This document shows positions 7,154 to 11,583 of a stretch of DNA of 11,583 nt, piece after piece. Each line of letters begins with the position of its first letter. Position 1 is the first letter of the stretch. Below the pieces are notes generated by a model. It was not told where the DNA came from and did not search any database. It saw only the letters and a list, made by a program, of their open reading frames with translations. This DNA comes from Alphaproteobacteria bacterium (GTDB lineage: Bacteria; Pseudomonadota; Alphaproteobacteria; Rhizobiales; Beijerinckiaceae), in NCBI GenBank assembly GCA_009921785.1, contig RFXE01000036.1, forward strand, positions 1 through 11,583. The letters are read 5' to 3'. Position numbers and translations under genes: made by a program.

Positions 7154-8166
7154 GTGCGCGGTAAAGATCGCGATGAACGGCGTTGTTCTTCCGCTTCATC
7201 AAAGCCAATGCGCTGGCCTACAAGATAAAGCGGCCGGCGCTTCACTTCGGCAAAGATACGGCCGATATATTCGCCGATAATACCAAGCGATAGCAGTTGG
7301 ATTCCCGCGAAGAATGTGATCGACACAACAATCGTCGCATAGCCCGGCACGTCAATGCCATAAATCAATGTATTGATTACAACGGATGCCGCCATCACCA
7401 AAGCAAAACCGGATACGAGCGCGCCGATATAGGTCCAGACACGCAGAGGCACCGTTGAGAAGGAGGCAATGCCGTCAAAAGCAAAGCTGATCAGGCGGCT
7501 GAAACCGAATTTCGAACTTCCGGTAATGCGGTCAGACACTTCAAACGGCACGCCAACCGATTTGAATCCGATCCACGCATAAAGCCCTTTTGAGAAGCGT
7601 GCGCGTTCTCCCATCAAACGCAAGGCATTAACAGCCTTCCGATCAAGTAAACGGAAATCGCCAGCGCCATCGGGGAGTGGCGTTTCACCAAAACTTGCGA
7701 AGAGATGATAGAATATGGCTGTAAAAGCGCGACGTGCCCAACTATCTGTGTGACGATCAATGCGTTGGCCATAAACAACGTCATAGCCTTCGCGCCACAA
7801 CTCCATGAATTTTTCGATCATCTCTGGTGGATGCTGCAAATCGGCATCCATGATGACGACGGCATCACCGCGCGCGGCATCAAGACCGGCTGCAATCGCA
7901 ATCTCTTTACCGAAATTACGGCTGAACGAGACACAGCGGATGCGCGCGTCCTTTACGTGGGCAGCAGCAATATGTGCGAAAGTGTCATCCGAGGAGCCAT
8001 CATCGACGAAAATCAGCTCCCAGTCTTTCGAGAGGCGATCAAGCAGCGGTACAACACGCGCGAGAAGCGCAGGTAAATTACCCGCTTCATTGAAGGCAGG
8101 GATCACGAGCGACAGTTCACAGGGATTTTCGATCCGGTCGCCGGTCGATTGTGTTAGGCTCGACAC
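7150..8166 (-). CDS. GT2 polyprenyl-phosphate glycosyltransferase (ArnC/GtrB/DPM1-like)
   Basis: An inverting family 2 glycosyltransferase that moves a sugar from a nucleotide donor to a polyprenyl phosphate on the cytoplasmic face. The GT-A domain spans about 17-240: VIPAFNEAGN (21-30), FVDDGSSDDT (53-62), the metal-binding DAD at 107-109 in IMDADLQHPPEMI, and DGAGDFRLLDR (166-176). Two membrane helices follow (about 245-266 and 278-299), ending with GIIGEYIGRIFAEVKRRPLY, the typical C-terminal signature. The start is GTG at 8166, supported by AGGAAG 7 bases upstream. It heads the run to murJ (4-base overlap) and the DUF2892 gene and is divergent from a ChbG/HpnK-type deacetylase. The same pairing of enzyme types (FlmF2 with NaxD in Francisella, ArnC with ArnD in enterics) makes undecaprenyl-phosphate aminosugars for lipid A. 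The sugar donor here is unknown. Confidence 0.92.
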   Translation of the reverse strand: MSSLTQSTGDRIENPCELSLVIPAFNEAGNLPALLARVVPLLDRLSKDWELIFVDDGSSDDTFAHIAAAHVKDARIRCVSFSRNFGKEIAIAAGLDAARGDAVVIMDADLQHPPEMIEKFMELWREGYDVVYGQRIDRHTDSWARRAFTAIFYHLFASFGETPLPDGAGDFRLLDRKAVNALRLMGERARFSKGLYAWIGFKSVGVPFEVSDRITGSSKFGFSRLISFAFDGIASFSTVPLRVWTYIGALVSGFALVMAASVVINTLIYGIDVPGYATIVVSITFFAGIQLLSLGIIGEYIGRIFAEVKRRPLYLVGQRIGFDEAEEQRRSSRSLPRT

Positions 8167-8246
8167 GTCTTGACTTCCTCGGGGCCGCGCTTCACGCGGG
8201 ATAGGTTGAATTTTTCAAGGCTACTCATACAGGCGCCCGTGTTTTG
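8167..8246. promoter_or_regulatory. Divergent promoter region between the GT2 and deacetylase genes
   Basis: Only 80 bases separate the two divergent starts, so both promoters must lie here or within the opposing coding sequence. No convincing -35/-10 pair was found. The central TTGAA-TTT-TTCAA (8206-8218) is an inverted repeat that could be an operator or part of overlapping promoters. CCGCG-CTTCA-CGCGG (8185-8199) could fold as a small hairpin in the GT2 leader upstream of its ribosome site. Confidence 0.4.
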
Positions 8247-9092
8247 ATGCCACCCGTTCCTTTCATATTGATTGCCGATGATTTCGGGCTTTCGCATGGC
8301 GTAAGCGATGCGATTCTCGATTTATTGGCAAAAAATCGCCTTTCAGGCACGGGTTCCATGGTGAATCAGCCGGTTTGGGATTCGCGGGCGGATGATCTGA
8401 AGCCCTTTCAGGGCCATCGTGATTTGGGTTTGCATCTCACTTTGACGCTGGGGGCGCCGCTCGGCCCCGCCCCCACACTCGCGCCGGAGGGGCGATTTCT
8501 GCCGCTCTCCCGCTTGATGGCGAAGTGTTTTTCCAATGCGCTGCCACGCCGCGAGATTCGCGATGAGATTATTCGTCAGATCACGGCGTTCAGAGACAAG
8601 ACCGGCCGGTTCCCCGATTTTATAGACGGTCATCAACATGTGCATGTGTTGCCGGTGATCCGCCGTGCGCTCTTTGAAGCGCTTGAAGTCGTAAAGCCTC
8701 ATTACAAACCTTGGCTGCGTGTGCCGTCTGATCATATGGGTTCGATCATGGCGCGCGGTGTGTCTGTGGGTAAAGCTTTGTTCATTGCGTTTTTATCGCT
8801 TGGTTTAGCACGTGAGGCGAAGCGCGCGGGCTATCGCGTGAATGACACATTTTCAGGCGTTCGTTCTTTTGATCCGGAAGCGGATTTCGCGCGCGAGTTT
8901 CAGCGCTTTTTGCTCGTGCAAGGACGGCATCATTTGGTGATGTGTCATCCCGGTGTGAGTGATGCGTCACTCGCCGCTCTTGATCCCGTCACAACCGCGC
9001 GTGATCAGGAATATGAATTTTTCAAAAGCGATGTGTTTGAAGCGATGCTGCAGTCTTTTTCACTGCGTGTCGCGCGTTTTGATGATTTGTAA
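8247..9092 (+). CDS. ChbG/HpnK (YdjC/NaxD)-family carbohydrate deacetylase
   Basis: A YdjC-fold metal-dependent deacetylase. Known members remove acetyl groups from chitooligosaccharides (ChbG), act in hopanoid side-chain synthesis (HpnK), or deacetylate undecaprenyl-phosphate N-acetylgalactosamine before lipid A modification (Francisella NaxD). Numbered from the ATG at 8247, the family's metal and catalytic residues are visible: Asp11 and Asp12 in IADDFGLSHGV, His63 in LGLHLTLT, the DGHQHVH block at 127-133, and MCHPG at 232-236. The 281-residue length is normal and no signal peptide is seen, so it acts in the cytoplasm. A TTG directly before the ATG is an alternative start; neither has a clear ribosome site. 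The GT2 gene beside it favours a lipid-linked sugar substrate over chitin fragments, and no hopanoid genes are in view. Its stop is only 3 bases from that of the convergent LysR gene. Confidence 0.9.
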   Translation: MPPVPFILIADDFGLSHGVSDAILDLLAKNRLSGTGSMVNQPVWDSRADDLKPFQGHRDLGLHLTLTLGAPLGPAPTLAPEGRFLPLSRLMAKCFSNALPRREIRDEIIRQITAFRDKTGRFPDFIDGHQHVHVLPVIRRALFEALEVVKPHYKPWLRVPSDHMGSIMARGVSVGKALFIAFLSLGLAREAKRAGYRVNDTFSGVRSFDPEADFAREFQRFLLVQGRHHLVMCHPGVSDASLAALDPVTTARDQEYEFFKSDVFEAMLQSFSLRVARFDDL

Positions 9093-9095
9093 ATT

Positions 9096-9992
9096 TTAAG
9101 CGTTACATTGCTCAAGAAGCCAAGAGCGAAAGGCATTTACAGCCGGTCGGTCTTTTTTCTCTTCCGGATAAACAAGCCAATAGGCCTGCTCGCTTTCAAT
9201 CGGTTGATCAATCGGAATCATCAAGGCACCGCTTGCGAGTTCATCTTCAACCAAGAAGCGCGGCACAATAGCCACGCCTAATCCAGCAACGGCCGCTTTG
9301 GCCACCATTGCAAATTGCTCAAAGCCCGGTCCCTGGATCGCATCGACCTGATTGAGCCCTTGTGCTGAAAGCCATTCCGCCCAAGCGCGTGGACGTGTCG
9401 CTTGTTTCAACAAAGGCGCGCGCAAAAGATCGGCAGGCTTTGTGATGTGTAAACGTTCGACAAGAGCAGGACTCGCGACAGGAATAATCGTTTCACCCAT
9501 CAAGCGATGGAGCACTGCGCCTGGCCATATGGGATCACCGAAATGAATGGCGGCGTCGAGCGGTTCGCGCGAAAAATCGAAGGGCAGAATCCGTGTTGAA
9601 AAATTGATCGTCACTTCCGGATGTTTTTGTGAAAAATCGGGCAAACGCGGAATGAGCCAGCGCGTGCCGAAGGTCGGCAGAATCGCGAGCGCCAAAGGAC
9701 CGCCCGCACCTTTGAAGGCCACGGCGTTAAGCGTTGCGGCGGAGAGGCGGTTCAAGGCATCGCGCACTTCCTCCGCATAGGACGCGCCGGCGGGGGTGAG
9801 ACTGATTCGCTGCCTGACCCGCGCAAAAAGCGGTACGCCCAGCGCCGATTCGAGCGCCAAGACCTGCCGGCTGATCGCTCCCTGGCTCAAATTCAGCTCT
9901 TCGCCCGCTCTGGTGAAGCTCAAATGCCGCGCGGAGGCTTCAAAAGCCTGGAGCGCCGCGAGGGAGGGGAGGAGGGAGCGGGGCAAGTTCAT
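9096..9992 (-). CDS. LysR-family transcriptional regulator, GcvA-like
   Basis: A 298-residue LysR-type regulator of the GcvA branch. The N-terminal winged helix-turn-helix (about 8-67) is clear: LQAFEASARHLSFTRAGEEL, then LNLSQGAISRQVLALESALG and VPLFARV, with TPAG at 66-69. A linker helix follows, then the periplasmic-binding-like effector domain (about 92-295), including LPTFGTRWLIPRLPDF and IHFGDPIWPG, typical of GcvA relatives. It is transcribed divergently from an ALDH7-type dehydrogenase gene 184 bases away, the usual arrangement for a LysR activator and its target. The ATG at 9992 gives the expected N-terminus, but no ribosome site precedes it (upstream bases are GTTTTAATC), suggesting weak or leaderless translation. 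A TCATGAT word overlaps the start codon, which would suit autorepression. The inducer is unknown; a lysine or aminoadipate metabolite is a guess from context. Confidence 0.93.
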   Translation of the reverse strand: MNLPRSLLPSLAALQAFEASARHLSFTRAGEELNLSQGAISRQVLALESALGVPLFARVRQRISLTPAGASYAEEVRDALNRLSAATLNAVAFKGAGGPLALAILPTFGTRWLIPRLPDFSQKHPEVTINFSTRILPFDFSREPLDAAIHFGDPIWPGAVLHRLMGETIIPVASPALVERLHITKPADLLRAPLLKQATRPRAWAEWLSAQGLNQVDAIQGPGFEQFAMVAKAAVAGLGVAIVPRFLVEDELASGALMIPIDQPIESEQAYWLVYPEEKKDRPAVNAFRSWLLEQCNA

Positions 9993-10029
9993 GATTAAAA
10001 CTCATGATGTTCTGCCAAATCATGATTTG
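9989..10029. promoter_or_regulatory. Candidate LysR operator: three TCATGAT words and a 14-base palindrome
   Basis: TCATGAT occurs at 9989-9995, 10002-10008 and 10020-10026. The last copy lies inside the perfect 14-base palindrome CAAATCATGATTTG (10016-10029). LysR-type regulators usually bind dyad sites next to their own gene and a divergent target, as here. A convincing -10/-35 for either gene was not identified, although TTGCAA (10027-10032) at the palindrome edge could be a -35. Confidence 0.45.
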
Positions 10030-10071
10030 CAAGGCCTAATTTATTCGAACATCATTCCTAAAATGGGGGAT

Positions 10072-10161
10072 TTAATCGGGTCTCTCCCCTCTCTGGTCGG
10101 CGCCCGTCGCGGACGATAGAGTGAGAGCCGTCAACAACAGCGCGAAAATGCGCCGCTTCAT
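10072..10161 (-). other. Small ORF resembling a signal peptide, antisense to the ALDH leader
   Basis: On the minus strand, ATG at 10161 opens a 29-codon frame ending in TAA at 10072. Its product begins MKRRIFALLLTALTLSS and continues ATGADQRGERPD, that is, a basic start, a hydrophobic core and a small-residue site like a Sec signal peptide, then only a few polar residues. No ribosome site precedes it. It could be a small exported peptide, the remnant 5' end of a lost secreted-protein gene, or chance. It occupies most of the LysR-ALDH intergenic space outside the candidate operator. Confidence 0.25.
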
Positions 10162-10176
10162 ATTCAGGACCATGCC

Positions 10177-11583
10177 ATGTCGATGACCGCCTCTGCCGAA
10201 GCCCTCGAAATTCTTGCCCGTTTGGGTGTGCCCGAAAGCGCCTTTGTGCGCGGCGGCATGGCGGCCCGCTCGCCGATTACGGGCGAAACCATGGCCGAGC
10301 TCGTGTCGCATTCTGTGCAGGATGTAGGCGCAGCGATTGGCCGATCCGAAAAAGCGTTTCGTGAATGGCGACTTGTTCCTGCGCCGCGTCGTGGTGAATT
10401 TGTGCGCTTGTTGGGCGAAGAATTGCGTGCGGCGAAAGAGGATCTCGGTCGTCTTGTGACTCTCGAAGTCGGCAAAATCACATCCGAAGGTTTGGGTGAA
10501 GTACAAGAGATGATCGACATCTGCGATTATGCAGTCGGTCTTTCACGCCAATTGTTTGGGTTGACGATTGCTACAGAACGTCCTTCACATCGCATGATGG
10601 AAACATGGCATCCGCTTGGTGTGTGCGGTGTGATTTCCGCATTCAACTTCCCCGTTGCGGTGTGGTCATGGAATGCGGCACTCGCCTTTGTGTGCGGCAA
10701 TAGTGTTGTGTGGAAGCCTTCAGAAAAATCCGTGCTGACTGCTTTGGCGACTGAAGCAATTGTAAAGCGCGCCGCGAAACGCTTTGGCGGTGTTCCTTCT
10801 GGTTTGCTTGAAGTGATTGTGGGTGGTCGCGATACCGGTGATGCGCTTGTGTCCGATCATCGCGTTGCGCTTGTGTCAGCAACCGGTTCAACCGCCATGG
10901 GCAAACAAGTCGGGCCTAAACTCGCCGCCCGTTTTGCACGCGCCATTCTTGAACTTGGCGGAAACAATGCGGCAATTGTTGCGCCGTCTGCTGATCTTGA
11001 TCTTGCTTTGCGTGGCATCGCGTTCGCCGCGATGGGTACAGCCGGTCAGCGTTGCACCACGCTTCGCCGTTTGATCGTGCATGAAAGCATTTATGATGCG
11101 CTCGTGCCAAAACTGCGTAGCGTCTATCAAAGCGTGAAAGTGGGTGATCCCCGTGACGCGGGTGTTCTCGTCGGCCCCTTGATCGACAAACAGGCCTATG
11201 AAGGCATGGAGCGTGCGCTTGGTGAAGCGCGGGCGATGGGTGCCAAGATCACCGGCGGTATGCGTGAACATGCGGATGCTAAACCCGATGCCTATTATCT
11301 CGCACCTGCGCTCGTTGAAATGCCATCGCATTCCGGCCCCGTATTGCATGAGACCTTCGCGCCGATTCTCTATGTGATGAAATATAAAAACTTCGACGAC
11401 GCGATTGCGATGCAGAATGGCGTCTCTGCGGGTCTTTCTTCCTCACTCTTCACGCTCGATATGCGTGAGGCGGAATTGTTTGTATCCGACATTGGCTCTG
11501 ATTGCGGCATTGCGAATGTGAATATCGGTCCGTCGGGTGCCGAAATCGGCGGCGCCTTTGGCGGCGAGAAAGAAACAGGTGGG
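10177..11583 (+). CDS. amaB: ALDH7-type L-aminoadipate semialdehyde (piperideine-6-carboxylate) dehydrogenase, 3'-truncated by window edge
   Basis: An NAD(P)-dependent aldehyde dehydrogenase most like ALDH7A1/AmaB, which oxidises 2-aminoadipate 6-semialdehyde (in equilibrium with piperideine-6-carboxylate) to 2-aminoadipate in lysine and pipecolate breakdown. The frame runs from ATG 10177 to the last base with no stop, giving 469 residues; about 30 more are expected for a family length near 500. Visible features are the oxyanion Asn157 in AFNFPVAVW, cofactor-binding WKPSEK (179-184), general base Glu259 in ELGGNNAAIV, nucleophile Cys293 in TAGQRCTTLRRL, HETFAP (391-396), and GAEIGGAFGGEKETGG at the edge. 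ELGGNN, GQRCTT and GAFGGEK are ALDH7 hallmarks. AGGA lies 7 bases before the ATG; an in-frame ATG at 10183 is an alternative. The divergent LysR gene probably regulates it. The family is secure; the specific substrate is well supported but not proven. Confidence 0.88.
   Translation, partial: MSMTASAEALEILARLGVPESAFVRGGMAARSPITGETMAELVSHSVQDVGAAIGRSEKAFREWRLVPAPRRGEFVRLLGEELRAAKEDLGRLVTLEVGKITSEGLGEVQEMIDICDYAVGLSRQLFGLTIATERPSHRMMETWHPLGVCGVISAFNFPVAVWSWNAALAFVCGNSVVWKPSEKSVLTALATEAIVKRAAKRFGGVPSGLLEVIVGGRDTGDALVSDHRVALVSATGSTAMGKQVGPKLAARFARAILELGGNNAAIVAPSADLDLALRGIAFAAMGTAGQRCTTLRRLIVHESIYDALVPKLRSVYQSVKVGDPRDAGVLVGPLIDKQAYEGMERALGEARAMGAKITGGMREHADAKPDAYYLAPALVEMPSHSGPVLHETFAPILYVMKYKNFDDAIAMQNGVSAGLSSSLFTLDMREAELFVSDIGSDCGIANVNIGPSGAEIGGAFGGEKETGG

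Noticed and set aside
10072..10506. 144-codon minus-strand frame overlapping the start of the ALDH gene
   Set aside because: Most of it is antisense to conserved ALDH coding sequence. Only its last 29 codons, outside the ALDH gene, look signal-peptide-like, and these are reported separately.
10177..11583. Frameshift or premature stop in the ALDH gene
   Set aside because: The frame was read codon by codon to the last base and is uninterrupted; it only lacks a stop because the window ends.

Overview
The window reads as chromosomal DNA of an alphaproteobacterium, probably of the order Hyphomicrobiales. This is inferred from the protein types (a dimethylglycine dehydrogenase-like GcvT-family flavoenzyme, a GcvA-type LysR regulator, an ALDH7-type dehydrogenase, a ChbG/HpnK deacetylase), the moderately high GC content and the codon use. 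No rRNA, tRNA, CRISPR array, insertion sequence or phage gene was seen. Genes are densely packed; the longest gene-free stretch is about 184 bases (9993-10176).

Layout. (1) 1-1427 (+): the 3' two thirds of a dimethylglycine/sarcosine dehydrogenase-like gene, ending at a strong, apparently bidirectional terminator (1451-1477). (2) 1483-2961 and 3070-4170 (both -): a family 5 ABC transporter substrate-binding protein with no permease or ATPase genes beside it, and upstream of it an FAD enzyme of the L-2-hydroxyglutarate dehydrogenase type. (3) 4330-5262 (+): an SMP-30/gluconolactonase-like enzyme, divergent from the FAD enzyme, with a readable sigma-70-like promoter and a terminator. (4) 8166 down to 5332 (-): a probable operon of a polyprenyl-phosphate glycosyltransferase (GT2), murJ (ATGA overlap) and a 71-residue DUF2892 membrane protein. 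(5) 8247-9092 (+): a ChbG/HpnK/NaxD-type carbohydrate deacetylase divergent from the GT2 gene. (6) 9096-9992 (-): a GcvA-like LysR regulator whose 3' end lies 3 bases from the deacetylase stop. (7) 10177 to the window edge (+): an ALDH7-type aldehyde dehydrogenase, probably L-aminoadipate semialdehyde/piperideine-6-carboxylate dehydrogenase, divergent from the LysR gene and cut by the window end.

How they may work together. The LysR/ALDH7 pair looks like a regulator and target for lysine or pipecolate degradation; repeated TCATGAT words and a 14-base perfect palindrome between them are a plausible operator. The GT2, deacetylase and MurJ cluster resembles the first steps of aminosugar decoration of lipid A or another glycan (make an undecaprenyl-phosphate N-acetyl sugar, deacetylate it, flip it). 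This is the most interesting hypothesis here, but the final glycosyltransferase is not in view. The left part (flavoenzymes, lactonase, peptide/opine-type binding protein) looks like ordinary catabolic functions. Nothing in the window is clearly a wholly new system.
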